Source: Pelomonas sp. Root1444 (GTDB lineage Bacteria > Pseudomonadota > Gammaproteobacteria > Burkholderiales > Burkholderiaceae_C). Taken from it: DNA of 64,000 bases. The translations under genes were made by a program, and so were the position numbers. Every line of letters begins with the position of its first letter. Positions within the stretch are counted from its first letter, which is position 1. The notes beneath the pieces were generated by a model. It worked only from the letters and a program-made list of their open reading frames with translations, did not search any database and was not told the origin of the DNA. The stretch lies in the NCBI RefSeq assembly GCF_001426885.1, contig NZ_LMFP01000028.1, forward strand, positions 581,811 through 645,810, in the 5' to 3' direction. Shown here in pieces: positions 1 to 9,923 of the stretch.

Positions 1-1
1 C

Positions 2-91
2 CCGTTCGAGAAGCGCGCCGTCTGGCACCGCATCAGCTTCGAGGGCACGGCCTGGCGCTTCAACCGCTATGCGGAGAGGGCAGCGCGATGA
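2..91 (+). CDS. 3' end of an unidentified gene (cut by window edge)
   Basis: An open frame enters from the left edge and ends at TGA 89-91, leaving 29 residues that finish NRYAERAAR. The composition is typical coding sequence for this genome. The visible piece (including HRISFEGTAWRFNRYA) is too short for me to assign a family. Its stop codon overlaps the ATG of the short element-encoded frame at 88-162, and the MATE exporter gene follows in the same direction, so the three are probably co-transcribed. Confidence 0.6.
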   Translation, partial: PFEKRAVWHRISFEGTAWRFNRYAERAAR

Positions 92-162
92 CGCGGGCCG
101 AGCGCCGGGCCGCCCCCTCGGGGGACCTGCCGACGTACCCGTCGGCCGAGGGTCAGACATGA
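88..162 (+). repeat. Intercistronic repeat element, copy 1 (coupling cassette)
   Basis: This stretch fills the whole gap between the upstream stop (TGA 89-91) and the MATE start (ATG 159-161). It is clearly related to the minus-strand stretch 53341-53433: 16 of 24 encoded residues are identical, with one 18-base in-frame length difference. It contains a C-run/G-run hairpin (113-124), a second hairpin with arms 130-135 and 140-145 around the loop TACC, and GAGGG (148-152) six bases before the next ATG. The 5' boundary is an ATGA overlap with the upstream stop and the 3' boundary is an ATGA overlap with the next start. I see no transposase or target duplication. Confidence 0.75.
88..162 (+). 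CDS. Possible 24-residue peptide or leader ORF inside repeat copy 1
   Basis: ATG 88-90 overlaps the upstream TGA as ATGA, and the frame stops at TGA 160-162, which overlaps the MATE ATG. The peptide shares its start (M-x-R-A-E-R-x-A-A-P), a central S-G-D, one Tyr and the C-terminal E-G-Q-T with the 30-residue frame in copy 2. Several codon differences between the copies are synonymous (CGG/CGA, GCC/GCT, GAC/GAT, GGT/GGG), and the length difference is a multiple of three. It may be translated only to carry ribosomes across the gap. A stable functional peptide is not shown. Confidence 0.35.
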   Translation: MTRAERRAAPSGDLPTYPSAEGQT

Positions 163-1502
163 CACGCATCCGTTTCACCGACAGCGTGCGCCGTCTGGTG
201 CCGCAGGCCTGGCCGGTGCTCGTCGGCCAGCTGGCTGTGATGATGTTCAGCACGGTCGACACGCTGATGATGGGCCGCGTGGGCGCGCAGGACCTTGCAG
301 CGCTGGCCGTCGGCTCCGCGGCCTACGTGACCATCTTTGTCGGGCTGATGGGCGTCGTGCTCGCCGTCGGGCCCATCGCCGGCCGTCAGTTCGGCGCGGA
401 TGACCGACCCGGTGCGGGCCGCAGCTTCGTGCAGGCGCAATGGCTGGCCTTGCTGCTGTGCGTGCCCGGCTGCCTGGCGCTGTGGTTCCCCGATCCGTTC
501 ATCTGGCTGGCCCAGCTCGACGCGGCGCAGGCCGCGAAGGTGCAGGCCTACACCCGGCCGGAAGCCTTCGCCTTGCCGGCCGCCCTGCTGTTCACGGCCT
601 TCCGCGGCTTCTCGACCTCCGTCAGCCGGCCCAAGGCCGTGATGGCGATGCAACTGACCGGCCTGGCCGCCAAGGTGCCGCTGAATGCATTGCTCGTATT
701 CGGCTGGGGCCCCATCCCGGCCATGGGCGTCGCTGGCTGCGGCTGGGCCACGGCGATCGCGATGACGGCCCAGGCGCTCGTCGCCCAGGCCGTGCTGAGG
801 CGCGATGCCTTCTACACGCCCTTCCGCATCCCGCACCTGTGGCACACCCGCCCGCAGTGGCGCGAGCTGCTGGGCCTGGTGCGCCTGGGCCTGCCGATGG
901 GCGGCTCCATCCTGGTGGAGGTGACGGGCTTCACCTTCATGGCCTTCTTCATCGCCCGCCTGGGCGCGACGCCGGTGGCCGGCCACCAGATCGCCGTCAA
1001 CCTCGTCGCGATGATGTTCATGATCGCGCTGGCGCTGGCCACCGCCGCCGGCACGCTGGTGGCCCAGCACCTGGGCGCCGACCAGAAGCGCGAGGCGCGC
1101 ACCGTCGGCCGGCATGCGATGGTGCTCGCGGCGCTGGTGGCGGCGGCCGTGGGCGCCGTCGTCGCGCTGGCGCGCGAGTCCATCGTGGCGCTGTACACGT
1201 CCAACCCCGAGGCCGCCGCAGCCGCGCTGCCGCTGCTGGTGTGGGTGTGGTTCTTCCACCTCGGCGATGCGCTGCAGACGGTGGCGGCCTATGTGCTGCG
1301 CGCCTACCAGGTGGCCACGCTGCCGATGGTCATCTACGTCATCGCGCTGTGGGGGCTGGGCATAGGCGGCGGCTACTTCCTCGCCTTCGGCGGCAGCGGC
1401 GTCGGCGCAGTGGGCTTCTGGCAGGCGGCCACGGCGGGTCTGATCGCCGCGGCGCTGTTGTTGAGCCTGTTGCTCAAGCGCGTTTTCAACGAGAACCGCT
1501 AG
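159..1502 (+). CDS. MATE family efflux transporter (NorM/MdtK-like)
   Basis: This is a 447-residue integral membrane protein with about twelve hydrophobic helices, the usual length for MATE exporters. The N-terminal segment PVLVGQLAVMMFSTVDTLMM-type sequence and the repeated G-H-Q-I-A-V-N motif after the middle are typical of the NorM/MdtK (DinF-related) group. That group exports cationic drugs and dyes in exchange for Na+ or H+ across the inner membrane. I chose ATG 159 because it has GAGGG six bases upstream and family-like sequence begins there; the frame is open upstream only because it runs through the repeat element. It probably forms an operon with the truncated upstream gene. Confidence 0.9.
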   Translation: MTRIRFTDSVRRLVPQAWPVLVGQLAVMMFSTVDTLMMGRVGAQDLAALAVGSAAYVTIFVGLMGVVLAVGPIAGRQFGADDRPGAGRSFVQAQWLALLLCVPGCLALWFPDPFIWLAQLDAAQAAKVQAYTRPEAFALPAALLFTAFRGFSTSVSRPKAVMAMQLTGLAAKVPLNALLVFGWGPIPAMGVAGCGWATAIAMTAQALVAQAVLRRDAFYTPFRIPHLWHTRPQWRELLGLVRLGLPMGGSILVEVTGFTFMAFFIARLGATPVAGHQIAVNLVAMMFMIALALATAAGTLVAQHLGADQKREARTVGRHAMVLAALVAAAVGAVVALARESIVALYTSNPEAAAAALPLLVWVWFFHLGDALQTVAAYVLRAYQVATLPMVIYVIALWGLGIGGGYFLAFGGSGVGAVGFWQAATAGLIAAALLLSLLLKRVFNENR

Positions 1503-1691
1503 GCGTGAAACTTGTCTGCGCCTTGAAGGCGCGCAAACGGCCGCGCCCAAACGTTTCTGAACGCAAGCTCATCGCCCAGTTCTCGATCATTTCTAGAATT
1601 TGCAGCACATGAACGGCAGCGAACCGGGTTCCGCGGCACGCGGCAAATCGGTCAGGTCGAGCATCTACTTTTCTGATGTCAGGCGTATCTC

Positions 1692-3032
1692 ATGAATAGG
1701 TTTCCATCGACCGTTGCGGGTCTGGACGACATCCTGCGCGGCGGTCTGTTCGAAGGCGGGGTCTATATCCTTGAAGGACCCCCCGGCGTTGGCAAGACGA
1801 CGCTGGCCAACCAGATGGCGTACAACCACGCCAGTGCCGGCCACAAGACGCTCTACGTGACCATGCTCGCCGAGTCGCATGCACGCATGGTGCAGCACAT
1901 GAGCCATCAGACCTTTTTTCGCAAGGCAGCGGTCAACGCCTTCGTGTTCTATGTGAGCGGGTATCGGGAACTGGAGAACGAGGGCCTCAAGGGGGTGCTG
2001 AGTCTCCTGCGCAGCGAGCTGGCCCGAAGCGGCGCCACCTTGCTCGTCGTCGACGGGCTGGTCGTCAGTGCGCAGGGTATCGACGAAGGCGTTCGCCAGT
2101 TCGTCCACGAACTGCAAAGCCTGGTCACGGCGATGAGCTGCACCTGCCTGGTATTGACCACGGGTCGCGGCAACGCGCTCAGCGCCGAACAGACGATGGT
2201 CGATGGCATCTTCTCGTTCGAGGACCAACTGTTCAAGGGCCGGGCGGAGCGCCTCGTCCAAGTCAGGAAGTTTCGCGGCAGCGAGGTCGTGCGCGGGCAG
2301 CATTCCTTCTGCATCACCAACGAAGGCCTGCAATTCTTTCCTCGGCTGGAGAGCATGCCCTTGCTGCACGGCGAACTCGCTGACGCGGGCAGCGTCCCGC
2401 TGGGCATTCACGAGATCGACGCTGCATTGGGGGGGCGAGGGGTCTGGGAGGGAAGCAATTCGCTCGTCACCGGCGAAAGTGGATCGGGCAAGACGCTCAT
2501 GGGATACCGCTTCGCCGCCGCATCGACGCCTGAAGCGCCGGGGCTGCTGTTGATCGCGGCACCGGAGACGAAGGCAGGTGCCTGTCACCTGGCTGGGCGG
2601 TTCGACATCGGCCTCGAGAGGGCATCGCAGTGCGGCGGGCTTCGCATCGAGACCCTTGGCCAGTCCGATGAGTCGCTGGACGAGATGGGGCACAAGATCC
2701 TGCGCCTGGTGGACGAGGCGAGAGCGAGGCGGCTGGTATTGGACAGCGTGGCGGCTCTGGCCGACACGCGTGCGTTCCAGGATCGAGGCTATCGTTTCTT
2801 GGGGCGGTTGCTGATGGAACTGCGTCGGCGCGCCGTCACGGCGTTGTTTACGCTCGACCCCGCGGAGATCAGCCTGGCGAGCGGCACGCCGCTTGCCCCA
2901 GGCCTCGCAGCCCTGTTCGACAACGTACTGGTACTCGAGGCGCCGCGCGATGTGGGGGCGTCCAGGCAACTGGCCGTACGCAAGATGAGAGGCCGACATG
3001 GCGAAGCGACCGTCATCCCGTTGCGGGGTTGA
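1692..3032 (+). CDS. Two-domain KaiC-like RecA-fold ATPase
   Basis: A 446-residue protein built of two RecA/KaiC domains. The first P-loop is GPPGVGKT (29-36), followed by a KaiC-like YVTMLAES strand with a candidate catalytic Glu61 and a hydrophobic Walker B strand ending VVDG. The second P-loop is GESGSGKT (261-268). The N-terminus (TVAGLDDILRGGLFEGG) is a textbook KaiC entry. Non-cyanobacterial members are linked to stress and redox signalling rather than proven clocks. I do not see the CII Ser-Thr autophosphorylation pair near the C-terminus. A response regulator gene follows after 42 bases. Third-position GC looks lower than in the neighbours, compatible with transfer but not proof of it. 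Confidence 0.85.
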   Translation: MNRFPSTVAGLDDILRGGLFEGGVYILEGPPGVGKTTLANQMAYNHASAGHKTLYVTMLAESHARMVQHMSHQTFFRKAAVNAFVFYVSGYRELENEGLKGVLSLLRSELARSGATLLVVDGLVVSAQGIDEGVRQFVHELQSLVTAMSCTCLVLTTGRGNALSAEQTMVDGIFSFEDQLFKGRAERLVQVRKFRGSEVVRGQHSFCITNEGLQFFPRLESMPLLHGELADAGSVPLGIHEIDAALGGRGVWEGSNSLVTGESGSGKTLMGYRFAAASTPEAPGLLLIAAPETKAGACHLAGRFDIGLERASQCGGLRIETLGQSDESLDEMGHKILRLVDEARARRLVLDSVAALADTRAFQDRGYRFLGRLLMELRRRAVTALFTLDPAEISLASGTPLAPGLAALFDNVLVLEAPRDVGASRQLAVRKMRGRHGEATVIPLRG

Positions 3033-3074
3033 TCGCCTCGATGCGAAGCACAACGGCTAGAGGAGCCACCGCAG

Positions 3075-3518
3075 ATGCAGCTCATTCTGATCGTGGAGGA
3101 CGAGTACGGCGCAGCGGAAGTGCTGCAGCTGATCCTCGAAGCGCACGGCTACCGCGTTACATCGGCCTCCAACGGTCGCGATGCACTCCAAACACTCAGT
3201 GGTGAGCGCCCTGCGGTGATCGTCTCCGATTTCATGATGCCCCACATGACCGGCGGCGAACTCGGGACGATGATCCGCCAGAACTCGAATTGGGCCGACA
3301 TCCCGTTCTTGTTCATGAGCGGCACCAGTGAGGAGGTCGTACAGAAGTCGTTCGGCGACTACGACGCGTTCCTGTCCAAGCCCTATGACGTCGAGGCGTT
3401 GCTGTCGATCGTAGGGGAGCTCGCCTCCGGAGGGCGCAGGCAGCGGGTGCGCAGCCGTGATGTCGACGAATCGATGCGGCATTTGCTGAAGGGCATCGAA
3501 TTGCCAAGTGACGACTAG
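3075..3518 (+). CDS. Single-domain response regulator paired with the KaiC-like ATPase
   Basis: This 147-residue protein consists of one receiver domain plus a short charged tail. The acidic pair is Glu8-Asp9, the phospho-acceptor is Asp52 in VSDFMMP, the conserved Ser82 is in FMSG and the Lys102 is in LSKP. There is no DNA-binding or enzymatic output domain, so it probably acts by protein-protein contact, as CheY-like regulators do. AGGAG at 3061-3065 lies nine bases before ATG 3075. It sits 42 bases behind the KaiC-like gene and is convergent with the kinase gene at 3641-5074, so it is likely co-transcribed with the ATPase rather than belonging to that kinase. Confidence 0.9.
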   Translation: MQLILIVEDEYGAAEVLQLILEAHGYRVTSASNGRDALQTLSGERPAVIVSDFMMPHMTGGELGTMIRQNSNWADIPFLFMSGTSEEVVQKSFGDYDAFLSKPYDVEALLSIVGELASGGRRQRVRSRDVDESMRHLLKGIELPSDD

Positions 3519-3640
3519 GAGCGATGCCCTGCCAGCCTGAAGTCGCCCCACGGCCGGCACCTGCCTCACCACCGCATCGGCTGCCTGCCACCGGTGTGCT
3601 GGATCAAGAGATCGCCTAAGGACCTGTTGACGCTTTGCGG

Positions 3641-5074
3641 TCAGGGCTTCGCAGCCGGTAGAAAGAGCACGAAGCGGCTCCCGCCGCCCTCGCGCGGCAG
3701 GCAGCGCACGCTGCCACCGTGGCGCTCGGCGATCTGCTTGACGAGGCTCAGGCCCAGGCCGACACCGCCGGCCATCTCGGCGTGTCCGGGCAGGCGGTAG
3801 AACGGCTCGAAGATGCGCTCGCGCAGTTCGGCCGGCACCCCCGGGCCGCGGTCGGCGACGACGAGTTCATGGCCGCCGGCGACCGGGCGCAGCACCAGCT
3901 CCACCTCCGGCCCGCCGTAGCGGCGCGCGTTGTCCAGCAGGTTGCGCAGCGCGCGGCGCAGCAGCCGCTCCTGGCCGTCCACGCGGGCCGAATCGCTCTC
4001 GGGCTCGAAGGCCACCTCGGCACGGGCCGCCTCCTCGGCGCCGAGGGCCAGCAGGTCCACGGCATGCGTCTCGCCGACCGCGCTGCCGGCCTCCAGGCGG
4101 CTGGCCAGCAGCACCTCCTCGACCAGGGCATCGAGCTCGGCGATGTTGACGTCGATCTCGCGCGCCAGTTTGTCCCGCTGCGCAGGCGCGGCTTCGTCCA
4201 GCATCGCGAAAGCCATCTTCAGCCGCGCCAGCGGCGAGCGCAGCTCGTGGCTGGCGTTGGCCAGCAGCGTCTGGTGCGAGCGCAGCAGCGTCTCGATGCG
4301 GTCGGCAGCCTGGTTGAAGCTGGTGGCCAGCGCGGCCACCTCGTCGCGGCCACTGTCGTCGACGCGGTGTCCCAGCTGGCCGGCGCCGAACTGCTCGACG
4401 CCGCGCTTGAGCGATTCCAGCCGGCGCGTCAGGCGGCGCACCACTGGATAGGCCCCCACGGCGACGCCGATGAACAGCAACACCAGCACGATGGCCAGGG
4501 TGGACACGGCCGGCGCGCCCGGCGACACCGGGCGATGCAGCCACGGGCCGGTCCACGGCCCTTCGTCCGACCGTGGCGGGCGGGCGTTGGGGCCGCCAGC
4601 GCCGATGGGGCCCGAAGCGCCGGCCTGCGCCGTGGGCGGACGCACGGTGCGCACCATCTCCAGGCTGCGGCCGTCGCCCAGGTTGGCGCTGACGATGATG
4701 GCGCCGGGGTCGTCAGAGCGGCGCTGGAACATCTGCGTGGTGGCGATGCGCTTGCCGTCGACGTCCTCCAGCGCGAGCGGCATGCGCAGCCGCTGGCCCC
4801 AGTCGGCGAAGACGGCCGCCTGCTCGGCACGCGGCGCCGTGGCGGGCGGCAGCGCGAGCTTGAGCAGGCCGGCCATCGCGTTCAGCCGCTCCCCGGCCGC
4901 CAGCTCCACATTGCCGCGCTCCTGCTCGATGTGGCGCTGGAACAGCCACGCCGAGCCGAAGGCAAAGGCCAGCAGCAGCGCAACCAGCGTCAGGTAGATG
5001 CGGACGTAGAGTGACTTCAAGCCAGGGATGTCATGCGACGTCGGCGTCGGCGTCCTGCTTGCGGGCAAAGACAT
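3641..5074 (-). CDS. Membrane sensor histidine kinase (CpxA/RstB-like)
   Basis: An inner-membrane kinase. In order: one transmembrane helix (YLTLVALLLAFAFGSAWLF), a periplasmic segment of about 130 residues, a second helix (STLAIVLVLLFIGVAVGAY), HAMP, a HisKA helix with the phospho-His in ASHELRSPLARL, and a HATPase with NLLDNARRYGG, DRGPGVP and GVGLGLSLV. It should phosphorylate the regulator encoded just upstream on the same strand. The start is uncertain. ATG 5074 would overlap the regulator gene by 44 bases. TTG 5020 (beginning LKSLYVRIYL) lies ten bases after its stop and fits the family better. No good ribosome-binding site marks either. Confidence 0.88.
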   Translation of the reverse strand: MSLPASRTPTPTSHDIPGLKSLYVRIYLTLVALLLAFAFGSAWLFQRHIEQERGNVELAAGERLNAMAGLLKLALPPATAPRAEQAAVFADWGQRLRMPLALEDVDGKRIATTQMFQRRSDDPGAIIVSANLGDGRSLEMVRTVRPPTAQAGASGPIGAGGPNARPPRSDEGPWTGPWLHRPVSPGAPAVSTLAIVLVLLFIGVAVGAYPVVRRLTRRLESLKRGVEQFGAGQLGHRVDDSGRDEVAALATSFNQAADRIETLLRSHQTLLANASHELRSPLARLKMAFAMLDEAAPAQRDKLAREIDVNIAELDALVEEVLLASRLEAGSAVGETHAVDLLALGAEEAARAEVAFEPESDSARVDGQERLLRRALRNLLDNARRYGGPEVELVLRPVAGGHELVVADRGPGVPAELRERIFEPFYRLPGHAEMAGGVGLGLSLVKQIAERHGGSVRCLPREGGGSRFVLFLPAAKP

Positions 5075-5816
5075 AGCCGGCCCCGCGCACGGTCAGCACG
5101 CGGCGCGGGTTCTTGGGGTCGTCCTCGATGACGGCGCGGATGCGCGAGATGTGCACGTCGATGGAGCGGTCGAAAGCCTCCAGCGGGTGGCCCTTGAGCG
5201 CGTCCATGATCTGGTCGCGGCTCAGCACCCGGCCCGGGCTTTGCGCCAGCACGACGAGGAGGTCGAACTGGTGGCTGGTCAGGTCGCAGATCTTGCCGTC
5301 CAGCCGCGCCACGCGGGCCGCGAGGTCGATCTCAAGCCGGCCGAAGCGCAGCACCTCGTCGCCGTCCAGCTTGGGCTCCAGGCGGCGCAGCAGGGCCTTG
5401 ATGCGGGCCTGCAGCTCGCGCGGCTCGAAGGGCTTGGCGAGGTAGTCGTCGGCGCCCAGTTCCAGGCCCAGGATGCGGTCCATGGGCTCGCCGCGGGCCG
5501 ACAGCATCAGCACCGGCTGGTGGCGCCAGCGCGGGTCGCCGCGCAGCCAGCGGCAGAAGTCCAGGCCGTCGCCGTCGGGCAGCATCAGGTCCAGCACCAG
5601 CAGCTCGAAGCGGCCGTGCGCCAGCGCCTCACGCGCCTGCGCCAGGCTGCCGGCGGTGCTGACCTCGAAGCCCGCGGCGCGCAGGTAGTCGCCCACCATG
5701 CCGGTCAGGCGGGCATCGTCATCGATCAACAGCAGTCGAGCACTACTCATCAAGGGGGCGAGCGAAGAAATCAAGGGCCGGCGCAGTTCCGCGCCGGAGG
5801 TTCGAGGCTCAAGCAT
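5031..5816 (-). CDS. OmpR-family response regulator (CpxR/RstA-like)
   Basis: A transcription factor with an N-terminal receiver domain (acidic IDDD cluster, phospho-acceptor Asp76 in LVLDLMLPDGDG, Lys in LAKPFEP) and a C-terminal winged helix (LTSHQFDLLVVLAQSPGRVL; RSIDVHISRIRAVIEDDP; VRGAGYVF). ATG 5816 gives 261 residues and has GAGGAG seven bases upstream. Family alignments would favour ATG 5750 (MSSARLLLIDDD, 239 residues), which has no evident ribosome-binding site. The Spy-like gene ends 25 bases upstream and the sensor kinase follows, so the three form one operon. Confidence 0.92.
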   Translation of the reverse strand: MLEPRTSGAELRRPLISSLAPLMSSARLLLIDDDARLTGMVGDYLRAAGFEVSTAGSLAQAREALAHGRFELLVLDLMLPDGDGLDFCRWLRGDPRWRHQPVLMLSARGEPMDRILGLELGADDYLAKPFEPRELQARIKALLRRLEPKLDGDEVLRFGRLEIDLAARVARLDGKICDLTSHQFDLLVVLAQSPGRVLSRDQIMDALKGHPLEAFDRSIDVHISRIRAVIEDDPKNPRRVLTVRGAGYVFARKQDADADVA

Positions 5817-5841
5817 CGCAGAACTCCTCGCTGTGGGCCAA

Positions 5842-6336
5842 TCAACCGGGCTTGTGGGCTGCGCGGCGGGCCTGGCGCTTCTTCATGACCTCGGCGATCT
5901 TGGCGCGCTGCTCGGGCGTCAGCACGCGGGCCGCCTCGATGCTGGCCTGGCTGAGGCGCTTGGAGGCGGCCTCATGCTGGGCGCTCATCTGGGCCCGCAC
6001 GGACTCGATGGCCGCGGCGTCGATGTTGGTGGCCGTGAACAGCGTGGCCATCTGCTGGTGCAGCTTCATGCCGGCTTCGCGCTGGCCGGCGAGGTCCTGG
6101 CGCGCGGCCTTGAAGATGGCCTCGATCTGGCTGCGTTGTGCGTCGGTCGCATTGACGACGTCCAGCATGTGTTCAATGTGGCCGCCGAACATGCCGCCGG
6201 GCGCCATCATGGCCGAGCCGCCGCGATGGTGCTCGCCATGGCCAGCCGGTTGCGCATGGGCGGCGGCACCGCCGATGGCCAGCGCAGCGGCCACGGTGCC
6301 GGCGCGCAACAGGTTCTGGATCTGGAAGGCTTTCAT
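5842..6336 (-). CDS. Periplasmic Spy/CpxP-like (LTXXQ) protein
   Basis: A 164-residue secreted protein. The signal peptide ends near AAAHAQ, followed by a His/Gly/Met-rich stretch that could bind metal (GHGEHHRGGSAMMAPGG). A long helical region then carries the family signature LTPEQRAKI and a very basic C-terminus. Spy and CpxP are periplasmic chaperone or feedback proteins of envelope stress circuits; CpxP restrains CpxA. Encoding this protein directly ahead of the regulator and kinase suggests it is both the target and the brake of this two-component system, which is inference. ATG 6336 has AGGAG six bases upstream. Confidence 0.82.
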   Translation of the reverse strand: MKAFQIQNLLRAGTVAAALAIGGAAAHAQPAGHGEHHRGGSAMMAPGGMFGGHIEHMLDVVNATDAQRSQIEAIFKAARQDLAGQREAGMKLHQQMATLFTATNIDAAAIESVRAQMSAQHEAASKRLSQASIEAARVLTPEQRAKIAEVMKKRQARRAAHKPG

Positions 6337-6442
6337 CACGGGTCTCCTGGAAGAAGAGGAAGTGAGGTCATCTTCCAGGCCGCCTGTGAGCGGTCTTTGG
6401 GGCCGGGGTAAAGAACTGTGTCCCGTTGTCCGCCCCCAGCAA

Positions 6443-8107
<1,665 letters not shown>

Positions 8108-8199
8108 GGGCGAATCCTGTGAGGCTGAAATGGCGGCAGGCCCCGGGAGAGGCCTGCATTGCCTGCTATTGTCGCCGAGCCCGCATTTCAGGACGTCAG

Positions 8200-9780
8200 A
8201 TGCACCGTCTTTTCGCCGCCCTGCTTGTACTCGCCACCAGTTTGACCCAGGCCCAGACCCTGCGCTGGACCGCCCAGGGCGACCTGCAGACGCTGGACCC
8301 GCATTCACAGAACGAGTTGATGACCAACTCGCTGAACAACCAGGTCTACGAGTACCTGGTGCGGCGCATGCGGGACCAGAGCCTGGGGCCGTCGCTCGCC
8401 ACCGAATGGACGCAGGTGAACCCGCTGCTGTGGCGCGTGAAGCTGCGTGCCGGCGTCAAGTTCCACGACGGCAGCCCGTTCAGTGCCGAGGACGTGGTGT
8501 TCTCGATGCAGCGGCTGCGCGATGCGAACTCGCCGTTCCGCGTCTATGCCAACGCGGTGGGCATGCCCAAGGCCGTCGACCCGCTGACGGTGGAGTTCAC
8601 GCTCACCAAGCCCAACCCCATCTTTGCCGAGCACCTGATCAACCTGATGGTCATGAACAAGCGCTGGTGCGAGGCGCACAAGGTCACCCGGCCGTTGAAC
8701 TTCAAGGAGAAGGAAGACAACTACGCCAACCTGCACACCAACGGCACCGGGCCGTTCATGCTGGTCAGCCGTGAGCCCGGCGTGAAGACCACCTACAAGC
8801 GCAACCCCGCCTGGTGGGGCAGGACGGCAGCCGACCAGGGCAACGTGCAGGAGTTCACCTTCGTGCCCATCGGCAACGACGCGACGCGCACGGCCGCGCT
8901 GATCACCGGTGAGGTCGACCTGGTGCTGGACCCGCCCTCGCGCGACATCGAACGCCTGCGCCGCTCGGCCGGGCTCAAGGTCGTCGACGGCACGGAGAAC
9001 CGGCTGGTCTTCATCGGCATGGACCAGACGCGCGACTCGCTGTTGTACGGACGGGCACCGGGTGGCAAGAACCCGTTCAAGGAAGTGCGCGTGCGCCGCG
9101 CGCTCTACCAGGCCATCGACATCGAGGCCATCAAGACCAAGCTGATGGCGGGCTACGCCGTGCCCACCGGTGCGCTGACCCCGTCGGCGATCGGCAGCTA
9201 CAACGACCCCGCGCTGGAAACCCGCCTGCCCTTCGACCTTGCCGCTGCGAGGAAGCTCATGGTGGAGGCCGGCTACCCCGACGGCTTCGAGGTGACGATG
9301 GACTGCCCCAACAACCGCTACATCAACGACGAGAAGCTCTGCATCGCCGTCGCCAGCATGTGGGCCCAGCTCAAGGTCAAGGTGCGCGTCAACGCGATGA
9401 CCCGCACCCTCTTCTTCCCCAAGGTCGAGAAGTTCGACACCAGCCTGTATCTCGCCGGCTGGGGCGGCGGCACCGTGGACGCCGAGGTCATGTTGACGCC
9501 CGTGCTGCGCAACCGCGGCGAGCAGGGCGTGGGTGTGGGCAACTACAGCGGCATCGTCAACGACAAGGGCGACGCGCTGGCCGCCGCGTCCAGCATCGAG
9601 ACCGATCCGGCCAAGCGCCAGGCCCTCGTGAAGGCTGCGCTGCAGGCCTACCGCGAGCAGGTCAACCTCATCCCGCTGCACCGGCAAGTCATCCCCTGGG
9701 CCATGAAAGCCGGCATCAGCGTGCCGCATTCCCCGGCCAATTGGCTCAGCGTGGACTGGGTGAAGGTTTCTGCCAAGTAG
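8200..9780 (+). CDS. Periplasmic peptide-binding protein (DppA/OppA family)
   Basis: A 526-residue solute-binding protein of SBP_bac_5 type. The signal peptide [19 protein letters not shown] is followed by [20 protein letters not shown]. The family core is present as [35 protein letters not shown] and [14 protein letters not shown]. It should deliver peptides, or possibly other amphipathic ligands, to an ABC importer. No permease or ATPase genes are adjacent, so it is an orphan receptor here. The gene has its own hairpin terminator just after the stop and starts about 90 bases from the divergent ettA. Confidence 0.9.
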   Translation: MHRLFAALLVLATSLTQAQTLRWTAQGDLQTLDPHSQNELMTNSLNNQVYEYLVRRMRDQSLGPSLATEWTQVNPLLWRVKLRAGVKFHDGSPFSAEDVVFSMQRLRDANSPFRVYANAVGMPKAVDPLTVEFTLTKPNPIFAEHLINLMVMNKRWCEAHKVTRPLNFKEKEDNYANLHTNGTGPFMLVSREPGVKTTYKRNPAWWGRTAADQGNVQEFTFVPIGNDATRTAALITGEVDLVLDPPSRDIERLRRSAGLKVVDGTENRLVFIGMDQTRDSLLYGRAPGGKNPFKEVRVRRALYQAIDIEAIKTKLMAGYAVPTGALTPSAIGSYNDPALETRLPFDLAAARKLMVEAGYPDGFEVTMDCPNNRYINDEKLCIAVASMWAQLKVKVRVNAMTRTLFFPKVEKFDTSLYLAGWGGGTVDAEVMLTPVLRNRGEQGVGVGNYSGIVNDKGDALAAASSIETDPAKRQALVKAALQAYREQVNLIPLHRQVIPWAMKAGISVPHSPANWLSVDWVKVSAK

Positions 9781-9792
9781 AATGCCGACATC

Positions 9793-9828
9793 CGCCGCGC
9801 TTCTCAGTCTTGCGCGGCGTTCTCTTTT
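9793..9828 (+). terminator. Rho-independent terminator after the peptide-binding protein gene
   Basis: A perfect 8-bp stem, CGCCGCGC (9793-9800) with GCGCGGCG (9812-9819), has an 11-base loop and is followed by TTCTCTTTT (9820-9828). It begins 12 bases after the stop at 9780. Confidence 0.85.
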
Positions 9829-9923
9829 CAGCCCCTGCACGCTGCCCGCCCTGCCCGAAGACTGGCGCCGCTCTCCGCGGCGCGGCAGGCGATGCGACCA
9901 GGCGTGCTCACTCCCCTTACCGA

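Noticed and set aside
1518-1532. GCGCC/GGCGC hairpin after the MATE gene as a terminator
   Set aside because: Only a 5-bp stem and no T-run. It may be chance in GC-rich DNA. The rest of 1503-1691 shows nothing clear.
153-1550. Long minus-strand open frame opposite the MATE gene, and many similar long antisense frames across the window
   Set aside because: GC-rich codon bias creates long stop-free frames on the opposite strand. These products are His/Arg/Gly/Gln-rich, lack family motifs and lie over well-recognised genes.
3519-3640. Convergent gap between the orphan regulator and the kinase as an RNA gene or terminator
   Set aside because: No stable stem with a T-run and no RNA signature is visible.
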